Notes under the pieces: generated by a model
The model's database searches: none
Seen by the model: only the letters and a program-made list of their open reading frames with translations
Told to the model about the DNA's origin: nothing
Shown here: one piece after another, positions 20,869 to 31,566 of the stretch
Position numbering within the stretch: position 1 is the stretch's first letter
Layout of the letters: every line of letters begins with the position of its first letter
Translations under genes and position numbers: made by a program
Assembly (NCBI GenBank): GCA_019285755.1
Contig: CP079103.1
Coordinates: forward strand, 4,278,001 to 4,342,000
Source of the DNA: Chitinophaga sp. E66
Lineage (GTDB): Bacteria > Bacteroidota > Bacteroidia > Chitinophagales > Chitinophagaceae
Length of the DNA: 64,000 bases
Direction of reading: 5' to 3'

Positions 20869-22207
20869 TTATCTCGGTGTTTGTTCTACATTGCTGCGGC
20901 TAATTACTTCCTGAGGGAGAAGCAGCGCATACCGCTTGTCGTTAGGAGGTAATGTAAAGATTGATGCGCCTACTTTACGTATCAATGTTTTGGCGGTAGC
21001 CTGCTCAGTATTTAACCGCTTTAGGTCGGCCCAACGGATTCCCCGCAGCACAAGTTCAAGTTGTCTTTCGCGCAGTACTATTTGAAGTGCTTCATCAACG
21101 GAGCTTGCTGTGACAGGAACAAATGCGCCGATAGGAAAGCGGGCACGGCGCAAAGTATTTACGTCAGCCATTGCTTCTGCCAGCTTTCCTTCCCTGGCGT
21201 AGCATTCTCCACGAATAAGGTATACTTCATCCGTTGCCAGACCAGTAAATGGCCGAAAAATGCCCGTATATGAATTTCGAAAAGTGGCTGTGTTATCCGT
21301 AAGGGATTTGAAGAACAGTGAATACCGTAGGTCACTTGAATCATACATGGTCATCAGAGCCGTATCTACCCGTGGCACATCATCGTATGTTATCATCAGA
21401 TTGTCCATAACGGTCTGGAAATACAGTATTTCCGGGTTAGCAGCGAAATTATTAAACGGGAATGGGTCTCCAGCGTTGACCGTATTATAATCCAACAGTT
21501 CAGGACGCAATGCGAGACCGGCACTGGCTGATTCTTTGGCCTTTTCATACTGTTTTGTCTGCAGATAAAACCGGGCCAACAACGCATATCCGGCTGCCTT
21601 AACAGGTCTGTTCTTGAAGGGTGCATTCTTAGGCAATAACGGTAAGGCGGTGCGTAGATCAGATTCAATCTGATCATAGGTTTCCTGCAAGGTTGCGCGA
21701 TAACTGGGTTCTGTCATTTCCGCGTTCAACCTGAGAATGATACCAGGGCCATCTCCACCAGTTCCTGCAGAATATTGTGATGCATACAAGTTAGCTACCT
21801 GTAGAAAAGCATATGACCTGAGGAAAAGCGCCATTCCTTTAATTTCCAACCGTTCTGGTTCATTATGTGCGGCCACCTTATCGATATTCGAAAGTACAGT
21901 GTTAGCATACAATATGTTCTCATACAGCCGCCAGTAATCATTATAAAACTGCATCGATCCGTTCCATATGCATCACGATCCCACTGTGGACTTGCCAGAT
22001 AATCTTCCTCCTTAACGTAATATTCATCCCCTCCGGCAACTGCCTGCGTCGCGGAGACGTGAAGGTCTTCATAATTCAGCAACATCAGTAAATCATCAGT
22101 AGTTTGAATAGTAGACGTTGTTTTGTCAGCCTTTACGTCAAGGTATTTTTGCACCCCGTACCCATCATCAAAAGAATGAGAACGGCGAACTCGATTTTTC
22201 TTTTCAT
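20869..22207 (-). CDS. SusD/RagB-family surface lipoprotein
   Basis: Lipoprotein start MKRKIEFAVLILLMMGTGCK, then the SusD entry motif KKYLDVKADKTTSTIQTTDD. TPR-like helices (GMALFLRSYAFLQVANLYAS; KAAGYALLARFYLQTKQYEKA) and the C-terminal block VYLIRGECYAREGKLAEAM ... RERQLELVLRGIRWADLKRL are visible; the gene ends SRSNVEQTPR. Lost bases near 22138 (A5 run) and 21955. It follows the STN-type SusC by 10 bp. The short NAEMTEPSYRATLQETYDQI region is typical of the SusD relatives that pair with FecR-regulated transporters. Ligand unknown; may be a peptide or glycan. Confidence 0.9.
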
Positions 22208-22217
22208 ACGTTTTGAT

Positions 22218-25200
22218 TTAAAAATCCAGTTTTACGCCACCTCCTAAACGGATGGGCATAGGATAAGCATTCCGACCATATTGAACATCCGGATCCAGCT
22301 TTTCGCTGTTCGCCCGCCAAACAAACCCCAGATTCTCAGCAGATGTATACAATAAAGCCTTTTTAACAGTATTACGGGTGACGCGTCTTAATGAGAGATT
22401 GTACTCCAGTCTGATCTGTTGCAACCGTATATTATCCCCTTTGAATACGTTTATGTCCGTCAGTGAATAAAATTGATCACGCGATCCGTCTGCCGGATAG
22501 GGCATGGAAGGGATATCGGTCTTTTTCTCATCACCCGGCTGTTGCCAGCGTTGCGAAAAATCCGGGTGCGACCAGTTAGCGCTATACATCTGGCTATAGT
22601 TAATCACGCTTTTTAGCACGGAATACCTGAAACGATACTGTAGGCTTATGATCATGGTCAGGTCTTTCCAGGAGAATATATTGTTCAGGCTGCCGAAGAC
22701 CCTCGGTAATGCAGAACCATTGTTGACAAGTCGCGCGGAGTCCACAGGCTGATTGAAAATCGCCTGGTAGTCTTTGAAGGCTTTCCGGCTAAAAAGTCCT
22801 ATCGGATCGCCGGTTTCTCCGTCTAATCCCTGGAAGGGAAATGTAAACAATGCAAAAGGGTCGTGTCCTTTAATGGCACTGCCGCTGCTTTTCCCAACAT
22901 AACTTCCGGCCATCAGTTCGGGCGTAAAGTTTTGTCCAGTTCCACCACTTTGTTTCTAACCGTCCCCAGGCGCCATTCTGTCAGCCAACTGAAAGCGCCT
23001 TTAAGGTTGATGGAATTTATCAGTATTTCCAATCCGCGTGCCTGTAGAGTTGCTGCATTCATTTTGGCAGAACGAAGTCCGGAAGAAGGATCCAGCTGCA
23101 CCTGATAAATCAGGTCAAAAGATTTCTTAGTATAAGCGTCAATAGAAAAACTCAGCCGGTTATCCCATAAGCCACCATCAAGGCCGAGGTTGAATTGCTT
23201 TTGCCGTTCCCAGCTGAGGTCGCTGTTGGCGGGCGTTAAAATCCGATAATCTCCCGAACCAAACCTGGGAAATAATTGGCTTGAGTACCGCAGGATCGTC
23301 AAGGGCGACAGCGTATTATTGACATTTCCCTGGTATCCGTAATTGGTTCGCAGGCGAAGAAGATTTATGCTGCCCGCTTCCAGAAAACGCTCCTCCGTGA
23401 TATTCCACGCCAGTCCTGCCGACCAGAAAGGTTTCCATTTATCGTTCGTGGCAACGCAAAAGATTGGCGGCGTCCCGTCTCGCGCTCAGCGACAAAACGT
23501 ACCTGTTATCATAACTGTAAGACGCATTCGCGAAATAAGATACAAACCGGTTGAGAAAACCTTTGAATGGCATTTGAATCGTGGGAACCTTCGTGTATCC
23601 CCTGCCCCCGTATAAAATGAAATAGCTGGCGTAATCGACAGGCGCCGTAGCCTGCGTATTTTCATTATAGCCGTACACCAATGCAGATTCCTCATCAAAG
23701 CTTCTCTCCCTGATTTCCGCGCCAGCCAAGGCGTTTACCTGATGAATTCCGGAGAAGGTCTGCTGATAGTTCAACTGCCCTCTTATCATATGCGATTTCC
23801 ATTCTCCATATGTATCTTCCCGCCTCCCCCACAGGGATCGGATGTCTCAATGCTGGTATGTCGGTATCGAGGTTGGTATATAGATTGATTAAATTTCGGA
23901 TTGAATAGCTTTCGAGCGTGTTTAAATTTACCCCATGATTTCGCCCGCTGATATATTGATAATTGACGGAGGCGGAAAATTGCCTCGAAAAGGTCATACG
24001 AAACCCGGTATTAAAAATCAATTCCTTTTCCTTGTTTTGAATGTGCTGATTTCTCATTTCCTGCAGAAATCTGAATTTCCAATCCAGTAGTTTTCCTGCA
24101 CCGGCTGTGTCGGTGAATATTTGACGGTGTTCAAGCGCATAAGGTACCGGATCGCCATTTTCGTCAGCCAACCGGGTATAGGGAGTGAAGTTCAGATTCC
24201 CCAACTGGCCGAGGCTATTGGCATCCGAAGTGATTTCTGAATAGCGCAGTCCAACTTGCCAGTGAGAAATTTATTCAAAATAATCTGGTTGTCCGTATTG
24301 AGGCTCGTACGTCGGTTAGATTCCCCTCAAAAAACTGGGCGTCTGATCAATTGCACCCGACATCGCATATCGGATACGATCACTTCCTCCCGAAACATTA
24401 ATCGCATATTGGCCTGCAACCGCTGTTCTGTAGACATACCTGTCCAGGTCATTACGCAGGTCCGCTGCCGCAGCAGCTCCAGTTTCTCTTTGGATTCCGC
24501 TTCAGATAGCTGGCCGAGCTTTCGCGCCTGGAGAATCTCCACAGCTTCGCTTACGCCTCGTTGACGACGTATGGCAGTGTTGTAGTAATTCCTGGCAAAC
24601 AATATGGTTTCCATATCCACGAAATCAGTCGCAGACATAGCAGGATATTTGTATAGATCAGGTTTCAGCAGCACATTTGCGTTTACATTTAGTGAAACCT
24701 GGACAGGTTGATTAAACTTGCCTTTCCTTGTTGTGATGACGATCACTCCATTCGCCGCCTTTGCCCCCAGATCGATGCAGCGGCGGCATCCCGCAGTATT
24801 GAAATATTTTCTATATCATTTGGATTAATTGAATTGACGTTTCCTTCATAAGGAAAATTATCCAACACAATTAAGGGTCCTTCAATTGTCCGGGTCAGTG
24901 TGCTGAGGCCACGTAAGCGAAGGTTGCGTGGTTGAAGGTTTTCTTTCCTGGTTCCTGTCCGTTCCTGTCAAATAATATGCTGGAGCTCAACCCCTCCAGC
25001 CTATTCAACACATCCGGCCCCAGCTTCCTGTTAAGCTGCTCATTATTCACAAACTCAAAAGCCCCCGTGGCGCGCTCTTTCGGCACATCCTGGTAACCGT
25101 TGGAGAACACTTCCACCTGGCTGATCGTCTTGATATCGCGCTTCAACGCCAGGCTCAGCATATCCCCGTTTCGGACCGTCCACTCCTGCGGGAAGAAACC

Positions 25201-25697
25201 CGTGTAACTAATCACCAATACCGCCCCTCTCGGCACATCCCGTACCAGGAAGCGGCCCTGCCCGTCTGTCGTACTGCCCCGTACGGAATTCTTCACCTGC
25301 ACCGTGGCGCCCGTAAGCGCCCTTCCGTCTGCATCGGTGACCGTGCCGCGGACGGAGAACACAGTATCCGCCATAGCCGCCTGCCCAGCCGTTTTCGGAC
25401 GTAGTACGACTACCTCGTCCCGGAAAGACCATTCCAGCGGCTTGTCTTTAAACAACTCCGTAAAAACATCATCGAGCTTTGATTTGTAAAAATGCACCGT
25501 ACGCGTCTCGCCGTCATTGACGAGCCGGTCGGCATACATGACCCGGAGCCCCGTCTGCCGGTGGATCTCGCGGAATATTTCACGCAACGGCATCCTGACC
25601 GCATCAGGGTCAGCAGCGCGTCGCGCTGGCGGGTTACAGCTCCCTGTACCGAAACCGACAGGAACCATGCGCATGCAAAACAGTAGAATAGTCTCAT
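22218..25697 (-). CDS. SusC/RagA-family TonB-dependent transporter with N-terminal STN signalling domain
   Basis: Signal peptide (MRLFYCFACAWFLSVSVQGA), then a secretin/TonB short N-terminal domain (MPLREIFREIHRQTGLRVMY ... KDKPLEWSFRDEVVVLRPK), a carboxypeptidase-regulatory-like domain (FSVRGTVTDADGRALTGATV), the plug (LRLRGLSTLTRTIEGPLIVL; ILRDAAAASIWG...KAANGVIVITTRKG) and a barrel ending RLGGGVKLDF. About 1,160 residues. Around ten lost bases break it, for example near 25620, 24945, 24768, 24450, 23815, 23455 and 22915. The STN domain contacts a FecR-type anti-sigma factor; the divergent sigma/FecR pair at 25928-27615 is the expected partner. This is therefore a transporter that reports ligand capture to the nucleoid. 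Confidence 0.9.
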
Positions 25698-25927
25698 GGC
25701 TATAGTATTCAATAGGTGGACGCCCAGCTTTGGAGAAGGCTGTCTGAGACTTTTAAATGGTAACGGAGGACTTATACTCCCTAATACCGGAAAGTACATC
25801 CGAAGGAGTAAGCCATGTTGAAGAAAAAAAAACACAAACTTGTTGGAGATACAGCTATTTCAAATTTTGACTACTTTTATTGTAATTACGCTCCACCCTT
25901 TTACGACCGCAACAACTTCCATTCCTT

Positions 25928-26482
25928 ATGGCCGACGTTTGCAACGAGGTGGCCCTGCTATTGCATCTACAGCAGGGAACGGGCGACTACGACACCTTCT
26001 ACCGCTTCTACCGGAAATGGCTGCTCATCGCCGCCACCGCCATCCTTCAACAGGAACAGGAGGCGGAAGAGCTTGTTCAGGAGTACTTTATCGACTGCTG
26101 GGAGCGGCAGCTATACCTGCGCATCCCCGCCATCAGCCGCGATGCGATCCGCAATTACCTCTTTATCAGCATCCGCAACCGCTGCCTTAACCGCATGGCC
26201 GTAAACGATACCCGGCGCCGGCGGCTTGCTATGCTGACCGGTCTACAGGACGAGCATCAACTCCCCGATCCTGTACTGGAAACCCGCGAACTAAGGCAGA
26301 CGCTCGAAGATGCCATTAACATGCTGCCCCTGCGGCAGGGCACTGTATTCAGATCCGCCTACCAATTGGACAAAAGCCGCCGCGAAATCGCTATAGAGAT
26401 GAACATCAGCGAAAAAACCGTTAAAAAGCAAATGCAGCTGGCATTGAAGAACCTGCGCGGACTGCTAAGGCATTTGTATTGA
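25928..26482 (+). CDS. ECF RNA polymerase sigma factor (SusCD/FecR-linked)
   Basis: 184 residues, intact. Region 2 is seen in TFYRFYRKWLLIAATAILQQ ... EAEELVQEYFIDCWERQ and region 4 in MLPLRQGTVFRSAYQLDKSR ... IAIEMNISEKTVKKQMQLAL, the latter a helix-turn-helix with the KTVKKQ recognition helix. The start at 25928 leaves 230 bp to the divergent SusC gene. Released from the FecR anti-sigma protein, it should direct transcription of the STN-SusC operon and possibly itself. No -33/-7 consensus is seen in the shared upstream region, consistent with alternative sigma control. Confidence 0.9.
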   Translation: MADVCNEVALLLHLQQGTGDYDTFYRFYRKWLLIAATAILQQEQEAEELVQEYFIDCWERQLYLRIPAISRDAIRNYLFISIRNRCLNRMAVNDTRRRRLAMLTGLQDEHQLPDPVLETRELRQTLEDAINMLPLRQGTVFRSAYQLDKSRREIAIEMNISEKTVKKQMQLALKNLRGLLRHLY

Positions 26483-26515
26483 ACTTACTCCCCGTTGCGG
26501 GAAAATCTGTATTTC

Positions 26516-27615
26516 ATGAAGATGACGAAAGGAGAACACATATTCACGTTGATGACGATGCGGCTGGCAGGGGAGCTGCCTCCCGAAGAAGTTGCGGAAC
26601 TGGATTCGCTCATTGCATCTGACCCAGCGCTTCAGGAACGGTGGAACACGCTTTGCGCCACCTTCGCCGCCGGGGATATCGATACGCAGTTCGAACGGTT
26701 CGCTCCTCCTGTTTCAGCTGCATCCCCGAAGGTTTTCACGGGCATTGAGGTACGTCGCGGTGTCTGGCGCCGCTGCCGCGCTGCTGGCGGGCCTTTATTG
26801 GTTTGTACAGGCTCCTTCCCGCAATATAATGCCAGCGCCCGCAAAACCCAGCCCCCTTCAGGGGCCGTCGTACTATCTACCGCCTCCGGCCAGACGATCG
26901 ATGTTGCCCGCGCAGGCAACATCGACGGATGGCAGGCCGAAGCCGACAGCGAAGCGCTCCGGATCACTGCCGCGGATGAGGCCGCCGGCTGGAACCGTTT
27001 ATCCGTACCTCCCGGGCTTACCTATCGCATCGTATTGCCAGACGGCAGCCGGATATGGCTCAACAGCGCCTCGCAATTACAATTCCCGGGAGCTTTTCAC
27101 CTAACGAGCGGCGCATACGCATGCAGGGGGAAGCATGGATGGAAATCAAACCAGAACCAGCCAAACCCTTTATCATAGAATCCGGGGATATGGAAGTAAC
27201 CGTATTAGGGACCGATTTTAACCTGAAAGCCTACCCTTCCGGACCTACCCGCCTCTCGCTCGTCAACGGGGCCGTAAAAGCGTCCGTAGACGGCAAAGAA
27301 GTGATATTAAAACCCGGCCAGCAGGCCACTTTGCAAAATGGCGCCCTGCAAACCGGGCAATTCGATGAACTGGAAACCACCAGCTGGCGCCAGGGCAAGT
27401 ATTATTTCCAGCAAACCAGCCTGAAAGAGATCGCCGCCATCATTGAAAGGGCGTACAACCTGAAGACCATCTTCGACGATCCCACCATAGCCACTCAAAC
27501 TTTCAGCGGCATGCTCAATCAGCAAAGACCCGTCAAAGTATTCCTGGAAAACCTCCACAGCACCACGGCCATCAACTACTATTTCGACAATAACGGCTCC
27601 CTGCATATTCAATAA
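26516..27615 (+). CDS. FecR-family anti-sigma factor
   Basis: N-terminal cytoplasmic helix region (MRLAGELPPEEVAELDSLIA ... DPALQERWNTL), one transmembrane segment (VAVSGAAAALLAGLYWFVQA), and a periplasmic FecR domain (GLTYRIVLPDGSRIWLNSAS; GEAWMEIKPEPAKPFIIESG; VTVLGTDFNLKAYP). The C-terminal DUF4974-type domain follows (SLKEIAAIIERAYNLKTIFD ... PVKVFLENLHSTTAINYYFD), ending LHIQ. About 365 residues. Lost bases near 26745, 26850 and 27085 break it. It starts 33 bp after the sigma factor and ends at a perfect terminator. It transduces ligand occupancy of the STN-SusC to the sigma factor. Confidence 0.9.
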
Positions 27616-27647
27616 AAAGGTCCGGCTGCTAACCTGCCGGACCTTTT
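27615..27647 (+). terminator. rho-independent terminator of the sigma/FecR operon
   Basis: Perfect stem AAAAGGTCCGGC / GCCGGACCTTTT, loop 9, ending in a T-run; it overlaps the FecR stop by one base. Confidence 0.9.
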
Positions 27648-27680
27648 ATTGAATCTCCTTACCACGAAAACGTTATTCCC

Positions 27681-29057
27681 TTATACCGATCTGGCGTTTA
27701 AGCAATAACGGATCAGAAACGCCCAGCCCCCGCTGAACTGTCCTCTGTCGGTGGTACGGAATTGCAATGTAAAGGCGCCTTCCAGCTTGCCCGTACATGG
27801 AGTTGGATCATAAAACGCACCGGTAGCTTCCCCTGTAATGTACTTTTTGCCAAGTATGGTTTCTACTTTCGTAATTTTTACGGAACCTCCGGACGGGAAA
27901 TGTTCGAAGCCTAAGTCCGTGCATATCACATGATATGTCCAGATGTTGTGAGGGATCATACCCATGAGCACTTTCCCTTTCCTGCTCTCTTCCGAGCCAT
28001 CGTGTGGCGAATACGGGAATGAGCCTGTTCTTTCGCTCTCCACGCCTAAAAACTGAGGCTTACACCATGTACCGGGTCGCGGTCGTCAAACGTTCCGGAA
28101 ATCATCAGGCTGCCTGCAACAAACCCTGCGAAGTTCCGCAAATGCATGCCTACATACGACTGACCACGGTACCCCATCTGGAAATATGTTCCGTCATCCA
28201 GGTCAATGTCTGCGACCAGCGTCAGTACCGGGTTCCCCGGTCGGGGCGCAGCTCGGCGGGTACCCAGTTGTGTATTTCAACGGACACTGCGGCCGATTCC
28301 TCGAATTTGAGGAAATCCGGGGCCTTATACACGGCCTTCAACCCGCTGGCCTGGATGGTGCCTTCTCCTGTTTTCTTCCAATTCTTAACGTTATTGGGAT
28401 TCTCCAGGACCTTAGCGGCCGTGATAGCGATCTCAGGATGTTCGCCGATAGGTGCTCCGGGTTCGTTCATCATAGAAAGCACCTGTAACCGCGTTGCTTC
28501 ACCGATCTTAAGGTCCTTCACATCCGAATTCAGCCAAAACAACGCGTACATCGCCCAGTCGGAAAAGTGGTCGGTTTGCACCGTAACGGTTTTCGCGGCT
28601 TTATCAACCCGCGAGTTCTTCATAAACCTCCAGCCCCGGATTTATCCTGGTAGGCCATGAACAATGCCTCCGGGCGGATTGTATCTAAAAGCATCTGATC
28701 CGTATAAGGGAACGTCAGCTTAACGGGCCTGGCGAATTTGATATCTTCCGGCAGTAAACGGAACGATTTACCGGGGCTGCCGGGCAGCGTATTGGTGACT
28801 TCCTGCACGGAGATCTCCCGTTCTGCCGTTAAAGCGCCGGCCGGAATTTCAAGGATGATCTTGCTATCAGCGCCTTCGATCTTTCCACCGGCCGCGCCTA
28901 TTCTCAGCTTAACCGCCGTTCCCACCGGCGTGCCATGTGGCCGTATCTCCGGCTGTCCTTGCGGGGGCGGCTCTGGTTGAGGAGTATCATCGCTTTTGGA
29001 GGATTTCTTGCATGCGAATACGCCGCATACCAACAGCATCATTACTAACTGTTTCAT
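27681..29057 (-). CDS. lipoprotein with ZU5-like domain, function unknown
   Basis: Begins MKQLVMMLLVCGVFACKKSS with lipobox GVFAC and a Pro-rich linker (QPEPPPQGQPEI). Residues about 45-130 (AAGGKIEGADSKIILEIPAG ... LPEDIKFARPVKLTFPYTD) fit the ZU5-like beta fold common in Bacteroidota surface lipoproteins, and KAAKTVTVQTDHFSDWAMYA is the strand that usually closes such units. Lost bases near 28620, 28225 and 28045 break it. The C-terminal part (VKITKVETILGKKYITGEATGAFYDP) is another beta domain. Probably surface exposed; no operon partner. Confidence 0.65.
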
Positions 29058-29390
29058 AAGTTTGGTTTGATGGTTCCTGTATGGGAAATGGGGTTCAATG
29101 GGAACGAAGGTCCGGCGTAACCTGATTGCAGTCAACTCAATTCCCCTGAAACGTCGGATAAGGCTGGTAAAAAAACTCCGCCCGTCAGGAAACGATATTT
29201 TACTCAGTGAAAAATTTCGAAGACATCTAAACCTGGAATACCGTTAGGTTAGATATTATGCAAACCAGAGTCGTCGGGGTTGGATAAAATCTAAGGTACG
29301 ATACGGTTAGGATTGGAAACCATCTAAGCGCGTTAACATCTGGCCCCAAAGTGTCTTCGTATATTCGTCTGTTAACAAAATATCGTCTTT
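29058..29390. other. non-coding left flank with recurring ATCTAA and GGTTAG motifs
   Basis: No gene seen. ATCTAA occurs at 29225, 29289 and 29322 (the last two exactly 33 bp apart), GTTAGG at 29243 and 29306, and TTAGAT (inverse) at 29249. The words AGGTACGA (29294) and ACGGTTAG (29303) recur as reverse complements in the right flank of the next gene, at 30444 and 30518. Confidence 0.5.
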
Positions 29391-30154
29391 ATGGCACAAA
29401 TGAATTCAATTTTCAAATTTACCGGCAAGCTCGGTAATGTTATTGCCTACCGCCGGGGCGGGAAGCAGTTCCTTCGCACCCGGCCGGAATCGGTACGGCA
29501 AACACCCGCTACCCGCCGCTCCGCCCAATGGTTTGGGGCAGCCAGCAGAAAGGGCGCCCTCGTCCGCAGCGCCATCATGCCCGATCTGGATATCGTGTGC
29601 GATGGCAATTATGTAAACATGCTGAACAAAGGATCGTGGAAGCGGGCCGCAATAACCACGCGGGCCTTAAAGGCTATCGTTTCAATCCTTACACGGGGAT
29701 CGGCGATATCCTGCTCTTACCCCCTACCTTCACCAGGGATGGCAGGCTCCGCATCCCGGCACAACAGCCCCACGCGCCGCGCAATGCCGTTCGCGTGGAA
29801 GTAAAACTCATCGGCACAAGGATCGATTTCCTCAACCGCCGCGTCACCGGCTCCGACGCTGCCGTCCTGGAAATAGACCTCAGGAAACCTTTTACAGGAG
29901 CAGATCTGACCATCGACGTTCCCGGAACCGGGACGCTACTGGTCACCGTCCAGGTGAGAACTTTCTTTGATGACGCCGTATCCCAGAACCGGAAGTACAC
30001 CGCCGCGGAAATCATGGCTGTGGTAGAAGATTATTCGCCGGTTTCCATACTAATGAAAGCCCACCAGCACAAACAACTACCCCAATTGCTGGAGGATATG
30101 CCTTTTGAGGCGGAATATTCCGTAATAGAAGGCTTTACCGTCAAAAGGGAATAA
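29391..30154 (+). CDS. unknown protein, DUF6266-like, between repeat-bearing flanks
   Basis: About 254 residues, one lost base near 29646. The N-terminus MAQMNSIFKFTGKLGNVIAY followed by RRGGKQFLRTRPESVRQT resembles the DUF6266-type proteins of Bacteroidota (GKxGNxxG ... RxxPxxVxxT); this is from memory and the rest matches only loosely (NHAGLKGYRFNPYTGIGDIL; VEVKLIGTRIDFLNRRV). The second half is beta-rich (GTLLVTVQVRTFFDDAVSQN). No signal peptide, membrane segment or catalytic motif. The conserved Arg/Lys-rich start could bind nucleic acid or a scaffold. It has no operon partner and is followed by a remarkable 11-bp-periodic array (30299-30576). The function is not known to me. Confidence 0.65.
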
Positions 30155-30298
30155 CCCCACGCCATAGGAGCCATATTTTGTTATAACACTTTCATTTTCA
30201 AATCTTATTGCCACTTCATTATGTCCGGAAGGCCTCCCTCCGCCAGGCATTGCCATGGGTTTTAGGCACTCTTCTTCCCAATTACAGGCTTGTTCCCC

Positions 30299-30576
30299 CT
30301 TCACCTCATCTCCGCACCATCCCCACATCACCTCCGCATCAAGTCCACCTGCTCCGTATTCGCTCCGTATCCGCCATTCGACAACCATTCGTAGATCATC
30401 CGTAGATAACACCTAGACCTTACCTTGACCTTACCTTGCAGGTCGTACCTATACCGTAACAGGTAGGTTTTAATCCCGGTTGGCAACTACGCAGACCCTG
30501 TTTGGGCAAACCGCCCGCTAACCGTCCGCTAACCGCTCTCTAGCTTCCCTCTAACTGCTATATCGCTTCTATCACC
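30299..30576. repeat. drifting 11-bp-periodic non-coding array
   Basis: Successive 11-bp units resemble their neighbours while the sequence drifts. Clear doublets: CTCCGTATTCG/CTCCGTATCCG (30352), CATTCGTAGAT/CATCCGTAGAT (30386), TTACCTTGACC/TTACCTTGCAG (30420), CCGCTAACCGT/CCGCTAACCGC (30515). In a fixed 11-bp frame 30354-30463, adjacent units match at 57 of 99 positions by hand count; in 30511-30576 at 36 of 55. A break lies at 30464-30510. The plus strand is C/T-rich. No gene overlaps it. It is not a CRISPR array, because there are no constant repeats or spacers. Confidence 0.75.
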
Positions 30577-30671
30577 CTTTTATCATGCTCCTGTCTTGCT
30601 TCCCTTGAGGGCTATAGCCGCTGCCCTTTTTCATTCAGGCTGCAGCGGATAACATTTATCTAAAAAATCAG

Positions 30672-30679
30672 TAAGTTTG
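30672..30679 (+). promoter_or_regulatory. putative -7 box (TAAGTTTG)
   Basis: Matches TAnnTTTG, 60 bp upstream of the start at 30740. No -33 element at normal spacing. Confidence 0.4.
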
Positions 30680-30739
30680 GAGAAGCAGCTATCCTAAGCT
30701 AACGGACCATATTCGTAACCATAAAACAACCATATCATA

Positions 30740-31477
30740 ATGGGATTCCTCAAAAAACTATTCGGGAAATCCGAGCCATCTGCTCCTGTAATTGAAATCG
30801 AAAAAGATAAAGTCCCGGTATTCCCCATGATCAAAGACGCTCGCTGGCAAGGCACTCCGCATGCGGTTCATTTGCCTTTCGTCCGGTTCGGGGACACGTT
30901 GGATCTTGCAATCGTATTCGCGCAGGATGCAGGTGATAATTTCGAATACATTACGCCGAAAGATCTGGAGGATCCCGCTGTCAAAGCCAACTACGAAAAA
31001 TGGCAACAAAACATCGACGACTATCCTTTCGAATTCGTAAAACCGGAACAAGCGAACGGGAGGATCATCGTCGCTGAGGGAGAGGATCATGCTTCCGAGA
31101 AAATGCTCTCCCCGGCCTTCCTGGCAGCCGCGTGCAAAGAATTAAACACGGACAAAATTATCATATCCGCACCTCGAAGAAGGCACATGGCAATTACCAG
31201 CTACTATGAAGATTTCCTCATGCTTGAATATTACTTTCACCGGCATTTCATCGCATGGCGGGAAAATACATACCATGAAGAAATAACGGAAATGGTCTTT
31301 GTCGCAGACGCCGGGAGGGTGAGATTTGCAGTGCCTTTAGGTTTCCGAATCAACCTGTATGAGAAAGACGGGCAGTTTAAACTTTCGTATTCCTCAATGG
31401 ATGAACTGTTCGATGAAAACGGCCAGATCAATTTTCAACAGATCATGGAGAAGAATAAATTACCTGTTGTGTTTTAA
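30740..31477 (+). CDS. cytosolic protein of unknown function
   Basis: 245 residues, intact. Starts MGFLKKLFGKSEPSAPVIEI, a basic amphipathic helix plus linker of the kind found in DUF1444-like and other small cytosolic proteins, then two similar halves with repeated patterns around LDLAIVFAQDAGDNFEYITP and EMVFVADAGRVRFAVPLGFR. Rich in acidic residues, no signal peptide. No motif that identifies a reaction. It has its own promoter-like box and is followed by the tRNA-Gln on the other strand. Confidence 0.65.
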   Translation: MGFLKKLFGKSEPSAPVIEIEKDKVPVFPMIKDARWQGTPHAVHLPFVRFGDTLDLAIVFAQDAGDNFEYITPKDLEDPAVKANYEKWQQNIDDYPFEFVKPEQANGRIIVAEGEDHASEKMLSPAFLAAACKELNTDKIIISAPRRRHMAITSYYEDFLMLEYYFHRHFIAWRENTYHEEITEMVFVADAGRVRFAVPLGFRINLYEKDGQFKLSYSSMDELFDENGQINFQQIMEKNKLPVVF

Positions 31478-31566
31478 CTCCGCCGTTACGCAAGCATAAC
31501 ATAAAAGGCTATATGAAAATTGGAAATTTACCCTGGAGTTGGTGGAGAAATGCACGGTATAAAAAA

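Noticed and set aside
28004-28660. 218-codon plus-strand frame opposite the lipoprotein gene
   Set aside because: It mirrors the real minus-strand gene, whose frames carry a lipobox and domain features; the plus frame has none.
30299-30576. CRISPR array
   Set aside because: The unit is 11 bp, repeats are not constant, there are no spacers and no cas genes.
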